Shown here: in pieces, positions 52,088-63,184 of the stretch
Layout of the letters: the number at the start of each line of letters is the position of its first letter
Position numbering within the stretch: the stretch's first letter is position 1
Assembly (NCBI GenBank): GCA_024509875.1
Contig: JAMPIV010005015.1
Span: forward strand, 992,001 to 1,056,000
From: Oreohelix idahoensis
Taxonomy: Eukaryota; Mollusca; Gastropoda; Stylommatophora; Oreohelicidae
Direction: 5' to 3'
Length of the DNA stretch: 64,000 nucleotides
Made by a program: the position numbers and the translations under genes
The notes under the pieces: model-generated
What the model was told of the DNA's origin: nothing
The model's database searches: none
What the model saw: the letters and a program-made list of their open reading frames with translations, nothing else

Positions 52088-52825
52088 CTACACTAAATCA
52101 GGCTCCCCAGTCGTATTCTCCAAATCTGGAGGATCACCTTTTCCTTCACTTCGTCTCAGGTCATTGCCGGTGACTCTAATGCTCGGACTCGCTCTGTCCG
52201 TTCGTTGGATGATATATGGACCCCCTGTCATTGTGGGAGCACGAACTACAACGTACTCGTCTTCTGACCACATATCACGAATCTCGGATCTCTCAGCGTC
52301 GTGCATTCTCTTCTTCACCAATTCTCCGACCTGTAGTGGAGTAGAACACGACAGCTTGTCACATCTCTCTTTCCGGACTGCTGCAAAACTCTGCAACGGT
52401 GGCTCTGCTCTTACGTGCGCCCCGCGTAGCCTGGAAACGTGTCCTTCAACGAGTTTTAGATGAGTCTCCTCCTCTAAATGCCGACCACTTTTCCTGGCGC
52501 CCTTATGGTGACAGTTGCCACGGCCATCTCTTGGCTTGCACTGTGACGGCAATGTAGATGTGTTGGTACGCTTAGAGAGGGCGCTCTTTGATGGGCAAAC
52601 CGATATCAAATGGTCCGGGGACCTACAATGGAAACATCGCTTAGGAAGCGGGCCCTGGGGGCACTTGGCTGCCATGTGGTTCGAAAGGTCTCCACAGTTG
52701 AAGCATCTTATTTTCCTAGGCTTCCTTGGTGCCCTGGGTCGCCTCCTGCTACCCTTACATCCCTGGCCGCCTTTGACTTTCTTCCCTGCAATAATCACCT
52801 CACACTCCGGTCGACCACCAACCAT
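52088..52825 (-). CDS. Second ORF: zinc knuckles fused to integrase-tail-like region
   Basis: 245 codons. Residues 1-20 include VIIAGKKVKGG, a basic region follows, then two zinc knuckles: C41-C44-H50-C55 (spacing CX2CX5HX4C) and C64-C67-H72-C77 (CX2CX4HX4C). From about residue 165 the sequence resembles the end of a retrotransposon integrase: a LQVGELVKKR start, then MWSEDEYVVVRAP and GPYIIQRTD, as in the beta-barrel after the integrase core. The frame thus joins two regions that are normally more than 1000 codons apart. The junctions mark the pol deletion. Expression as a product is unproven. Confidence 0.75.
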   Translation of the reverse strand: MVGGRPECEVIIAGKKVKGGQGCKGSRRRPRAPRKPRKIRCFNCGDLSNHMAAKCPQGPLPKRCFHCRSPDHLISVCPSKSALSKRTNTSTLPSQCKPRDGRGNCHHKGARKSGRHLEEETHLKLVEGHVSRLRGAHVRAEPPLQSFAAVRKERCDKLSCSTPLQVGELVKKRMHDAERSEIRDMWSEDEYVVVRAPTMTGGPYIIQRTDRASPSIRVTGNDLRRSEGKGDPPDLENTTGEPDLV

Positions 52826-52883
52826 CTTTATCTTTGAGCCATTCTGCTCCCTTCTGTAACCTGACTCCCAGCCGTAGAGGGTT

Positions 52884-53780
52884 CTAGTTTATGCTTTGTG
52901 GACATCGATTCTGTACGTGGCCTAGTTCTCTGCATCTAAAACAACGAACTGTCCTGGTACGTCTCCCCTGCTCCTGAGACATCGCATCAATTTTAGCCTC
53001 TAATTGAGCCACCTGTGCTCTCAGCCGCTCTACATCTGCGTTTAATGCATGCGTATCTGACACAGTCTCTGTTCTTGCCACTTCAACACTGGCAACACCA
53101 GCCCACGAAGCTGCTTCGACACTGGCAACACCAGCCCCAGAAGTGGGCTCAGTCTCCAAAAACCGTAGGGCATAGTCCCTCACCGACGTGAACGATGCTG
53201 TAGGCTCCTTGATGATCATTTCCTTTGCACGCTTTCTTAGTAGATCATCTCCCAGGCAAGCAGTAAACTGGTCACGAAGAAAGGATTGCTCCAAAGGAGT
53301 GACGTTATTCTGCTTTTGTGCCCTTACCACACTTTCAAACACCTCGTGAATGCGATGGGAGAATTCCCAAAGAGACTCCCTTGCACCTTGCCGGGTAGAG
53401 TAGAACGCGGCCATTACTTCTGGGATGCTCCGACGCTCCCCATACACCCTAAGAATGGAATGTAGCATCGATTCTGGGTCATCATCATCAGCCTGAATCC
53501 TCAGCTCCCTGCGGACACTTGGGGTCACACTGTCAAGAATAACATCTGCCTGGTCCTCTTTACTCATCATCCCTACTCTCCAGGCAGCTCTCACCTCTCT
53601 GACATATTCCTCAGCCGTAGGACCCGTGCGCTTCCCAAAGCACCGCACTCTCTTGTGAGTAGGTACCACGATGTACTGTACTCGTTCTGGTTGACGATCC
53701 AGCCCTACTACAGGGTCATCCACCTCAGCCACATCTTCGTTATCAGTTCTACTAGCAGCACGTGTGTTGCGTGCCGCCAT
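52884..53780 (-). CDS. Gag protein with CCHC zinc knuckle
   Basis: 298 codons starting at MAARNTRAASRT downstream of the primer-binding site. The middle has a capsid-like helical region (for example KEDQADVILDSVTPSVRRELR, then a SLWEFSHRIHEVFESVV helix and FLRDQFTACL). The C-terminal side has a short imperfect duplication (GVASVEAASWAGVASVEVA), a coiled-coil stretch (VERLRAQVAQLEAKIDAM) and a zinc knuckle C280-C283-H288-C293. It packages element RNA in such elements. The frame is intact. The stop comes right after the knuckle, and no protease follows. Confidence 0.88.
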   Translation of the reverse strand: MAARNTRAASRTDNEDVAEVDDPVVGLDRQPERVQYIVVPTHKRVRCFGKRTGPTAEEYVREVRAAWRVGMMSKEDQADVILDSVTPSVRRELRIQADDDDPESMLHSILRVYGERRSIPEVMAAFYSTRQGARESLWEFSHRIHEVFESVVRAQKQNNVTPLEQSFLRDQFTACLGDDLLRKRAKEMIIKEPTASFTSVRDYALRFLETEPTSGAGVASVEAASWAGVASVEVARTETVSDTHALNADVERLRAQVAQLEAKIDAMSQEQGRRTRTVRCFRCRELGHVQNRCPQSIN

Positions 53781-53922
53781 CTTGTTGCTAGTAGAGTTGA
53801 CTACTAAAATCTTGACAAACTGGATGATCCCGTCCCTCGCCTTGCACTGAACTGGGTGTTCTACTGTTTCGGCTGTTGCTGCTCTGATTGCTGAAGAGTT
53901 GCTTCACTGCGTGCTGTCTGTC

Positions 53923-53941
53923 AATCCTGCCGACGACGCCA
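53923..53941 (-). promoter_or_regulatory. Primer-binding site, tRNA-Ser type
   Basis: On the minus strand, two bases inside the 5' LTR, TGGCGTCGTCGGCAGGATT complements the 3' end (with CCA) of an animal tRNA-Ser that ends ...CCTGCCGACTACG. One mismatch is seen against that remembered sequence and may be absent in this species. This fixes the element's orientation. Confidence 0.8.
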
Positions 53942-53943
53942 CT

Positions 53944-54562
53944 TGTGACAGGGGCGCTAGGGGTACCTCACACCCAAGACCCGTGCACTAAGAAAATTTA
54001 TAAAGGATCGTTTGACAGGGGTTGCAATTATTGGTTGCTTGCAACCCTCTCAGCAGCAGACTTAACAATTCAAGCAACCCAAAGCCTTATGCAGATCAAC
54101 ATTTAATTCTACCGAACAGAACCGAACACCAAACAAACAATCCAACAAACAATCCCACAAACACCCAGTCAGTGTTCATAGACTGTGTGCTCAAGGCATT
54201 TACAGCTTGGCTCTTGTGTGTCTTCTTAGTCTGTTCTCACTGGGCGGCTCTCTCAAACATAGACCGGTTCGCCGCTTGCTACCCCTTTTTATAAGCCCTG
54301 GCCTAACCACTCAATTTACTGCGCGCTACGCGGATTAATCTGCGCCACACAGATAATACACGCGATTATTGCTCCAGAATGCATGAAAACACAGATTTAC
54401 ACAACTAGAGCAAAAACACAACTAATTCGTAGGCTTATTATGGCCTTGTAATAAATCTGCTTGAAGATAACGTGATCAAAAGGCACTAAACCACAGAGAC
54501 AATATGACTGACCAGATGGGGCCAGCGCCTAGAACGACAGACCTCAAGATGGCGCTGTCACA
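53944..54562 (-). repeat. 5' LTR of the gag-only element
   Basis: 619 bp, TGTGACAG...CTGTCACA. It is the 5' LTR on the coding (minus) strand, followed inward by the primer-binding site. It differs from the 3' LTR by loss of one T near 54267, one A near 54413 and one substitution near 54357. Confidence 0.93.
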
Positions 54563-54566
54563 ATTA

Positions 54567-54779
54567 TATTTTAAAACTTTTGTCAGATTGGATTTTTTTA
54601 TATCATACGTAGATCTTGAGATATATTATTTTAAAGCTTGAATGTAAAAAGTCACCTTTTTTTTTTTTCTTCAAAATTTTACATTTTGATAAGATATCAA
54701 AATTCGGATCTGAAAAAAAAAGTTTTATTATCCTTTGGAAAGTATCCGTGCCAAATCGCATACGGACTGACTGAAATAT
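54567..54779. other. No recognisable gene
   Basis: AT-rich sequence with T- and A-runs between the LTR element and repeat R. Confidence 0.5.
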
Positions 54780-54975
54780 GGGCGTCAGGACCAGCGAACC
54801 AGAGCTGGTCAAGACCGTGCTCCACCTCCACGTGGTGGTCCTGGAAACAGCCTGCAGCAATGCAGTCTGGCTGAGCGAGCACGGATCGCAATGGGAAGGC
54901 AAACCCGGTCCTAAAAAATGCCGTGCAGAAGTCGGATGAGTCGACCGAAAGGTGCAGATATCACAGCTACTTTAA
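54780..54975 (+). mobile_element. Repeat R, third copy, incomplete
   Basis: Shares CAGCGAACCAGAGCTGGTCA, CGTGCTCCACCTCCACGTGG, the CTGGAAACAG block, GCAAACCCGGTCC and GTCGACCGAAAGGTGCAGAT with 4250-4420 and the complement of 12160-12320. It breaks off after the CAGATATCACAGCT block, short of the CGAACGAGG-GAA end. About 60 bp later the polypurine tract begins. Confidence 0.85.
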
Positions 54976-55032
54976 AAGCGATCACAACATCAAGATTGTA
55001 GGATTTTCCTGGGGCAATGCCCACGATTGTGA

Positions 55033-58000
55033 TAAAGAAGAAGTGCAAGAAGAAGAGGATGGAGTGAATTTGAGGGACAAGAAGAAGAAGGGAAGGAAGA
55101 AGAAAAAGAAGAAAAGTTAAAAGAAGAAGAAGAAAAGAGGAAGAACCTAGGAAGGAGAAGGGAAAGGATGGAGAAGAAGCCGCCATTAGTAAGACAGGGG
55201 AAGGAAAGGAAGGAAAGGAGGAGGAGGCGAGAAGGGAAAAGGAGGTGGGGAGTAGATGCTATAGAGGAGGATGGAATGAGACTGTTTCTTCACTAGGCAA
55301 GAATCAATGCGAGAACTTAAGAAAAAAGAAATGAAGAAGTGAGAAAAAAAAAGAAAAGTCTTTTAGAAGAAGTTTGGAGGAATGAAGGATGGAAGAGGGA
55401 AGAAGAGCAGAAGAAACTTGAGAAAAGAAGGGAAGAAAAACGAAACAAGAAGAAGAGAATTTGAGGTAGATCAAAAAGAAGAAGGAAGTAAAAGGGTTAC
55501 CGACCTGGGAGAAGAAGATTTGAGTGCGAAAGGTTAATGGGGAAAAAGAAGAAGGAAGAAAAGAAGAAGTTTAAAAGAAAATGAAAATAGGCCAAGGGAA
55601 AAAAAAAGAAGTGGCAAGAAGGGAAGAAATAGAAGAGGAAAAAAGAAGAAAGTGAAAAGGAGAAAGAAGATGAGTTTTAAAAGAGAGGAGAAAAATTATG
55701 AGAAGAATCTAAAGAGCTGAAGTAATGAGAAAAAAGGGAAATAAAGTAAGTGAGATAGAAGAAAGAGATTTTTGAGTTTTGCGTTTGGAGAAAGACATGT
55801 GAGAAAAGAAGAAAAAGGAATGAAAGAATGAAAAAAAACAAGTTATTGATGAAAATGAAGAAGAAGAATGAAAGATTGGAAGAAGAAGAAGAAAGAAAAG
55901 AAAGCAAGAGATTGGAAGAGAGAAAGATTTTAGAAGAGAAGGTTGTTTATAGGTACAAGAAAGAATTTGATAAAGGAGATGCAAAGAGGATGGAAGTTTG
56001 CCGGGGGAGAAGTGAGAAAAAAGGAGTAATGGAAGCATAGGGGTGAGAATGAGAATAGGTTGGGAGAAGAGAAAGGAAGAGCCGAAAGAAGTAAGTCAAG
56101 AGGAAGCATGGAATTTTTCCCCCCTTGAGAGAAGTTGAGGAGAGTCGAATCAGAGGGAGAAAAAAAAGAAGAGGGAGATGAAGAAGATGAGAAGAGGGAG
56201 AAATGAAATGGGAAGAGGAAGTAAAGTGGGACGGATGGGGAGATAGTGAGAGGGGGGAATTGGAGTGAATAAGGGGGGGAGGGGTGTGAAGTAAGAAACG
56301 GGGGTTGATGTAGGGTGAGTTGATAGGTGGATTTTTAGAAAGGTGGAAAAAAAGGAAAGGGGGGGCAAGAGGGTTGGTTTAAGAAGAGAAGGGGGATAAG
56401 GAGTGGGACGTGAAGAAAAGAAGGAGGAAAAGAGAATTGGGGAAAAGAAAGGGGGGGAAGAGGAAGAAGAGAAGAAGGGGGGGAATGAAAAAGATGGGAA
56501 GAGAAGGGGAAGGGAAAGGGGAGAGAGAGGGGAAAGAAAAGAGGAGAAGAAGAAAAAGAAGTTTAAGGAGAAAAGAAAAGGTAGGAGGGGAAGGAAGGTT
56601 CATTGGAACGGGAGGGAAAGGAGAATGAGTTTTTATGAAGGGAAGGAAAAGAGAAAGAAGAGAAGGGGAAGAAAGGGGAAGATAAGAAGGGAGGTAGGTT
56701 GGGAGGAAAAGGAAGGTTACTGTGAGAGAAGGGGAAGAATGGGGGCAGGGCCGGGGAAGAGAAGGGGGGAAGTGAATAAAGGAAGGGGGTAAAAGAAGAT
56801 AAAGGGAGTCGTTAAGACCACTGGATTTCAAGTAGGGGGTTTAAGGGGGGGAGCAGGTTTGGAGATGAAGAAGATAGGGGGAAATAGTCGAGGGTGGGAA
56901 ATTGAAGGAAGGGGGAGCTGGTAACCAATAGAATAAAAGGGATTAGGTTGGGGGGGAAAGGAAAGGAGGATTGGGAAATTGGAGGAAGAGGAAAAAAAGG
57001 GGTTAGTGGGCGGAATAGGGGGGGAATTTAGGAGAAGAATAAGAATAAAGAAATGGACACCGGTATTGCTATTTAAGTTTGTATTGACTAAAAATAGAAA
57101 GATTGGAAAGATATGAACGTGTCTTTTCAAGGGGGTGGGAAGGGTTTATAGATTACGATCCCAGATTTTTTTGGAAAGGGGAAAACTACAGAAGGAAGAA
57201 CGTAGTTTGGTCAGTGGGTACAGATTGTAGGAAGAAGGATTATTTTCTTAAATGGGTAAAAAAGAAGAGTGTAGATGGTGGAAAAAGAAGAAGAAGTCTC
57301 AGATGAAAAAGAAAGGAGGAATGATGACCCATTATAGGTGTCATTAGAAGGAGGATATTTGAAAATGGGGGTCGGTTTTGAAAGGTAAAGAGTAATGGGA
57401 GAAAATGGGAGGAAGAGCTTTGAAGCAAGAAAGTTGACATGGGAAAAGTAAGAAGAAGGTGGGGGTTAGAAGAAGTAATAATTTTTTTTGGGCAAAACAA
57501 GAAATAAAGAAAAAAAAGGGGATGCTTTTGAATTTTTTGGAAAAGAGGTTGAGGGAGAGAAAAAAGTGATGGGAGAAAGGGAGGACGGAATTTGGGGGCC
57601 CTGAGGGAGGAAAGAGGAAAAAGCAGGTTAAGGGAGAAAAAAAAGGATGAAAGAGTGGAAGAAGGGAGAAATTGCTGAAGGGTAAGGAAGAAGAAGGAAG
57701 CAGTTCGGGAAGAAAGGGGGAATTGAGGGAAAAGAAAGGGAGAAGGGGGAAAGAAAGTGAATAGAGGGAAGAAGATAGAGTGGAAGAGAAGAAAGTAGAA
57801 GAAGAAGACAAGAAGAATAAAAAGTTCTTTTGAAGATCAAGAAAAAAAGGAGAAAGGAGGAGGAAGGAGGGGAGAGGAAAGAAGATCCAGAAAGATAAAA
57901 AAAGAACAGAAAAGAGAAAAAAAAGACAAGAAGAAGAAAGAAGTTTAAGTTTAGTGGGAATACTAGAAAAGAGGAAAGATTAAAGAGGAAAAAAAGAAAA

Positions 58001-60890
58001 AAGAAGAAGAAAAAGGAAAGGGAAGAAGATTTGGGAAGAATACAGAGCACGAAAATGAGAAGATAAAGAATGAAAAGAGAAGAAGGGAAGAAGAGAAGTA
58101 AGAAAAAAGAAAATAAAAAAGAAAAAAAGAGAAGGAAGAAAAGAAAAAAGCAGATAGGTGGGGGAAGAAGGAAGAAGAAATGGAGAAGGGGGAAGGAGAA
58201 AGAGTATATGGAAACTTTGATAAAAGTGGAAAGATTGTAAAGATGTAAGTTGAAAGAGAATCCCCCCTCGGCGCCCCCCTCCCCCCCCTCAGTAAATAAT
58301 AGAAAAGAAGAAGAAAAGAGAAGAAGAAGAAAAGGGAAGTAAAGGAAGATTTTAGATTGGGGGAAGATGGCAGAGGGGAAGAATGAAAAGAAGGAAAAAA
58401 GAAAGAGGGAAAAAGTGAAGAAGAGATTTGGATGATTGAGGTGGCAAGGAAAGAATTTAAAGGGTCGGAAAGAGATTAAAGAGAGGGAAGCAGGGAAAGA
58501 AATTGATCTAGAAGGGCTTGGGGAAAAGAAGAAGAAAGAAGATATTTTTGGAAGAACATGAAAAAGGAAAAAGAAGAAGAAAAGAGAAGAAAAGAAAAAG
58601 AAAAAAGAAGGGGATTGGAAAAATAGGAAGAAAATAAGTAAAAGAAGTAGTTTTAAGAAAGGGGAAGTAGGAGAAGAAAAGATCAGTGAAGAAAGGGGGC
58701 GAAGGGTTAGATAAGGAAAGTTTGTTGAAGAAAGAATAGAGGTTATTTGGGAAGAAAAGAAGAAAAGGAAGAAAAGGTTGAAGAAAAGGAGAAAGAAGAA
58801 GCGGAAATTGCGATGAAATTTTAAATTGATATTGAAAGGAAGGAGAGAAGAGGTTAAGCACGGAAGAAGAGGGCGAAAAGAAGAAGTTGAAGAAGAAGAA
58901 AGAAAAATAGAAGAGATATAGAAAAAAGAAGGGTGGAAGGAATTAAAGAAGAAAAGAAGAAAAGAAGAAAGGAAGAAGATGAGGAAAAGTGAAAAGAAGA
59001 AAAGGAAGAGAAAGAAGAAAAAAAAAAAGAAGAAAGGAAAAAAATGTGAAGAAAAAAAGAAAAAAGAAGAAGAAAAAAAAAAAAAAGGATCAAAAAAAAG
59101 AAAAAAAGCAGAAGGAAGAAAAGAAGAAGGAGAAAAGAAAAAGAGAGAAAAAGTGGAAGAAAAGAAAGAAGGAAGCGGGCGTGGGAAGGAAGAAGAAAGA
59201 AGAAAAAAGAAAAGAAAAAAAGAAAGAGAGAAAAAAGAAGGAGAAGAAAGAATTTAGGAAGAGAAGAAAAGAGAAAGGGAAGAAGAAAAGAGAATTCTAG
59301 AATTTATTAAAAGAAAGAGAAGAAGAAGATGAGGAAGAAAGAGAAAGAGAAAGAAAAGGATTGGAAGAAAGGAGAAGAGGAAGAAAAAAGAAAAAAAAAG
59401 GAAGGAAAAAAAGAGAAAGGGAAAGGGGAAGAAGGGTTTAAGTTGACTGAAAAGAAAGGAGAAAAAAGAAGAAAAAAGAGAAGAAAAGAGTAAGAAAGAA
59501 GAAAAAGGAAAAAGAAGAGAAGAAAGAGAGGAAGAGGAAAGAAAACAGTTAAAGGAAAAGAAAAGATTTGGGGAAGAAGAAAAAGGGGAAAGATTGGAGA
59601 AGAAGAAGATAGGTATAGTGGAAGAGCAAAATTGACTGAAGAAAAGAAAGGAGAAGAAAAGAGAAAAGAAAGGAAAAGGAAGTAAAAGAAGAAAAGAAAA
59701 AGATAGAGGAGTAATGGTTTAAGAGAATCAAGAAGATTAGAAAAGCTTAAGAATAAGGAAAAAAGAAGAGAAGGAAGTTATTTAAAAGAAGTTATTAGAA
59801 GAGGGCAGAAAATAAGAAGCAAAGAATTTATTAGCTACAGAAGAAAAAGGATTAAGATAAAGGAGAAAGGGGTGAGACAGTATTAGTATGAAAGAAGAAA
59901 AGAAGAGGGAAAAAAGAAGTGAAAGAAGAAAGAGAAAGAAGAAGAAATAAGTAAGAATTTAAGAAGTAAAGAAGAAGAGAAAAAAGGAAGGGAAGAAGAA
60001 GAAGAAAGAAGAGGAGAAGTAATAAGATAAGAAGAAGAATTGAAGAGAAGAAGAAGAATTAAAAGTAATGAAATTTTTTGTCCTTGCCTAAATAAGAAGA
60101 AGAAATAAAGAAATGAAGAATCGTTAATGAAGAAGGGAGAGAAGAAGAAGAAGTAAAAAGAATAGAAGAAGAATTGACGAGTAGCTTCCTTTAAGGATTC
60201 AAGGAGAAGAAAAGATTTTATAAGACAAACAATCTACTTGCAGAAATTAAAATTACACAAAAAAGTAACTTTGAAGAAGCAAGAAAACCAAGAAAAAAAA
60301 GTTGAAGAAAGAAGAAGAAGAAGTAAAAATTTAAATAAGGAAGAAGAAGATTCAAGGAAGTATAGGGGTAAGAAGAAACGAATAAGAAGAGAGCCAGAAG
60401 ATGAAGAAAGTGTAAGAAGTTTCCTGGAGGAATATAGTCGGTGAAGATGGAAGCAAGAGAAGTGATAAAAAAGAAGAAGGTGAAAAGAATAACGGGGAAG
60501 AAAGTGAGAAAAGGGACAGGATAAGTAAGAATAGTTAAGAAGAAGAAGAAAAGAGAAAAGTTCAAGAAAGTAAGAAGAAAAACAAAGAAGGGGGTGGCTT
60601 TAACGGAAGAAGAGTTCAGAAGTAAGGCGATGAACACCTCACAGTTACATATAGTAAATTAAGAATTAAGATTAGAAGAAAAAGAAAAAGAACCGAAGAA
60701 AGCCAAGTATTTAAGATAAGAAGAAGAAGATAGAAGTGTGAAAAGAAGACCTGTAACAGAAGAAAGAGAGTCTATTTTAGAAGAAAGCATGTACTTATTT
60801 AAGAATTCCACTAGGAAACCTCGATTGTGGACTCAAGAAGAAGAAGAAGAAGAAGAGAAAACTACGTCATACGGCCATGTTTATACAAAA
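55033..60890 (+). repeat. 5.8-kb polypurine (A/G) tract
   Basis: From GATAAAGAAGAAGTGCAAG to the GAAGAAGAAGAAGAAGAG run near 60835-60860 the plus strand is almost entirely A and G, with isolated T and rare C. Units resemble GAA, GGAA, AAAG and GAGG but are not a clean tandem repeat. Parts near 56200-56900 are G-rich and parts near 58950-59700 are A-rich. Frames such as 58979-59300 (K/E/R only) and antisense S/F/L-rich frames are composition artefacts. Repeat R-type LINE tails end in GAA runs, and one lies just upstream, so expansion of such a tail is a possible origin. Long-read assembly error is another. Confidence 0.88.
58262..58291. repeat. C-rich interruption inside the polypurine tract
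   Basis: A 30-bp run of nearly pure C/T (CCCCCCTCGGCGCCCCCCTC, then a C-run and TCAG) sits within thousands of bases of A/G on the same strand. It is the sharpest strand-composition switch in the tract. Confidence 0.85.
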
Positions 60891-61205
60891 TTTAGAATTC
60901 TATTAAACAAGGTTATCCCTTGAGAAAAAATGTAGACTTTTCATATCACAAGGTGGTACACAAAACATCACCCCATTAAGAATTTCAGATAGAAAATATT
61001 ATTTCAAAGTCATAAATATACTTAGAATGTTGCCTTTTGACAAATGAAAATTCTGATCAAAAAGAAAGAAAATTAAATTTACGAATTTTGACTAATCCCA
61101 GTTTTCGAAGTTTGTGCTGGTTTTCTGACTTTAAAATGCACTGTATGTTTAACTAGTCGAAAACCTTCTAAGCTGGTCGGCACTGATGCCAACCAACCCC
61201 AAAAT
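60891..61205. other. No recognisable gene
   Basis: AT-rich sequence between the polypurine tract and the second Tc1 element. Confidence 0.5.
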
Positions 61206-62926
61206 AATACTACTCGTCAAAATGAGTCAAGGGGCCACCCTAATTAATTTCAAGTAGCAATACACTTTCGTACAAGTAATATAGTTATAGAAATGAGTTA
61301 AATAAAGGACGTTTTTATTAAAAATGGGTGCAATATCTTCCAGGGTCTACAGTTCTTATTATGCACGTTAGGCCCGTAAGCCCGTTAAAAAACTTATTTT
61401 TCACCGACAACCATTAATATTATTTTCACGTGCATAATTTGGGTTTCCAATTACATAAATTCCATTTTAAAATCTGATTTTTTTCAAAAATTCCAAAAAA
61501 CAAAAAAAACAGGTGAAAGTAATCGTGTGATTGAAATTCCACGTGCAATGGCGAACTTTTTCGTGAAAACAGAGTTCACTATTAATTTGTTTTACAATCA
61601 GCAGACTTAGGGGATAGTTTCATACACTTGCAAAAAACATTGCCACGAGAAGAAAAGTCTTGAACCTTACAAAAGAAAGGGATCGGAGGAATCTATAGCG
61701 TGGGTTGAAAGTAGGTTATCTGTCCGAGAGGTTGCAAGACGGCTTGCAGGGTCACACCCTACGATCCAAGAATTATTGGAAACCAGAGATTTCAGGCTAT
61801 TACAACAAATTTCAATTTGTAATGTGGAGGATCGCCACCGGCCAGGTCGCCCTAGATGCACCAATAGACATGATGACCGGTACCTATTGTTGTCAGCCCT
61901 GCACCATCGAACAGTGACTTGTTCCACTCTAAGATGTCAGCTGAGACAAACTGTAAACGTTAATGTCAGTCAAAGCACCATTCGCAGACGTTTACATGAA
62001 TTTGGACTGGCTGCTCGACGTCCTGCAGTCAGAATCCCTCTTACTCCTGCTAATCGCAGAGCCCGTGTTGCTTGGTGTCGCGAGCACATCCGATGGACAA
62101 GGCAACAATGGAGTCAAGTTTTCTTCACGGATGAATCTCGCTTCACTGTGTCATTCAATGATGGCAGGATTCGAGTTTGGAGACGACCAGGAGAGCAATT
62201 TACCGATGACACAATTCGAGAGGTGGATCGTTATGGTAGGGGTTCTGTTATTGTCTGGAGAGGCTTCTACAGACACGGCAGGACCCCACTATACATCATC
62301 CAAGGCAACTTGACCGGTCCAAGATACCAGAACGAAATCTTGAGACCAATTGTTCAGCCTGCTCTGGAGGCCATAGGTGGTAATGCCATCCTCCAAGATG
62401 ATAACGCTCGACCTCATCGAGCTCGTGTGGTGAATGAGTTTATTCAGCAACATAGGATCACCAGGATGGCGTGGCCAGCTTATTCACCTGATCTTTCTCA
62501 GATTGAGCACCTCTGGGATGTCCTTGGTCGAAGATTGTCAACAAGTCACCCCCTGCCAATTGGATGTTGCACAGCTGACTGCATTTCTGCTTCAGGAATG
62601 GCAAGCTGTTCCTCAGGATACTCTTCGGACCCTTGTGGACTCGATGCGTCTACGCTGTCTTGAATGCCTTGCTGCAAACGGTGGTCATACCCGATTTTGA
62701 AATGTCTATTTGTCCAATATCTATTGTGTGACTTTTGAAAAGGTGGGTGACACACTTCACAGCTTCGTTGCGTTTGAATGTGTCTTTCCATTTCTTTACG
62801 TCACATGTCAAGTTGGTATTCAATAAATGCCGTTTTGACTGATACCAGTTACGTTTATATCAGATTTGTTTTATGGTTTCAACCAAGGTTTTTCTAAGTG
62901 GCCCTTGACTTTTGACGAGTAGTATA
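61206..62926 (+). mobile_element. Tc1-like DNA transposon, copy 2
   Basis: The left end at 61208 begins TACTACTCGTCAAAATGAGT and the right end at 62924 is its near complement (TTGACTTTTGACGAGTAGTA). TA follows at 62925-62926; the left TA is AA at 61206-61207, probably by mutation. It contains the same transposase gene as copy 1 (34141-35759) on the plus strand. The left terminal repeat has an extra ATG within AAAATGAGTCAAGG compared with copy 1. Confidence 0.9.
61640..62700 (+). pseudogene. Tc1-like transposase (DD34E), copy 2
   Basis: The N-terminal helix-turn-helix region before 61776 is in shifted frames (SIAWVESRLSVREVARRL-like pieces). The main frame 61776-62663 holds RRCTNRHDD, STIRRRLHEFGLAARRP, catalytic Asp in VFFTDESRFTV, Asp in ILQDDNARPH and Glu in SQIEHLWDVLGRRL. 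A frame change near 62560 moves the last 45 codons to the frame ending LAANGGHTRF at 62700. Unlike copy 1 the catalytic triad is complete here. Confidence 0.9.
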
Positions 62927-63184
62927 ATTTATTTCAATAATGCAAGTGGTGCAATTTATTAATATATTATAGTTTGTTCAAACAGTTTTCGCTGTTTCAT
63001 CGGTGAAGTTAGATTGGTAAATTGGTGTAATCTTAGTAAGACTGGCTATAGCTAACTGGTGTTAGCTTACTTAGTTTGGTAGTCCTTTATATAGTGTTCA
63101 ATCACAATTGGGTATGTGTAGTGTTTTAAATAGCTTTGATTAGGCGTAATTTATATTATTTAATAGTAAACTTCAAGGATTAAA

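Larger units (their letters stand above)
51429..54566 (-). mobile_element. Young LTR retrotransposon, gag-only internal-deletion derivative
   Basis: Two LTRs (51433-52053 and 53944-54562) that start TGTGACAG and end CTGTCACA are flanked by a 4-bp target duplication ATTA (51429-51432, 54563-54566). By eye they differ by one substitution and two single-base indels, so the insertion is recent. The internal 1.9 kb, read on the minus strand, has a tRNA-Ser-type primer-binding site, a gag frame and a second frame with two more zinc knuckles fused to an integrase C-terminal-like tail. Protease, RT, RNase H and the integrase core are absent. It must rely on another element for mobility. I annotate it as it stands and do not propose a full-length ancestor. 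Confidence 0.92.

Noticed and set aside
54923..60637. Numerous long frames rich in K/E/R/G (plus) or S/F/L/P (minus)
   Set aside because: Purine-only DNA has few stop codons (only TAA/TAG/TGA that need a T), so open frames arise by composition. No motif or start context supports a gene.
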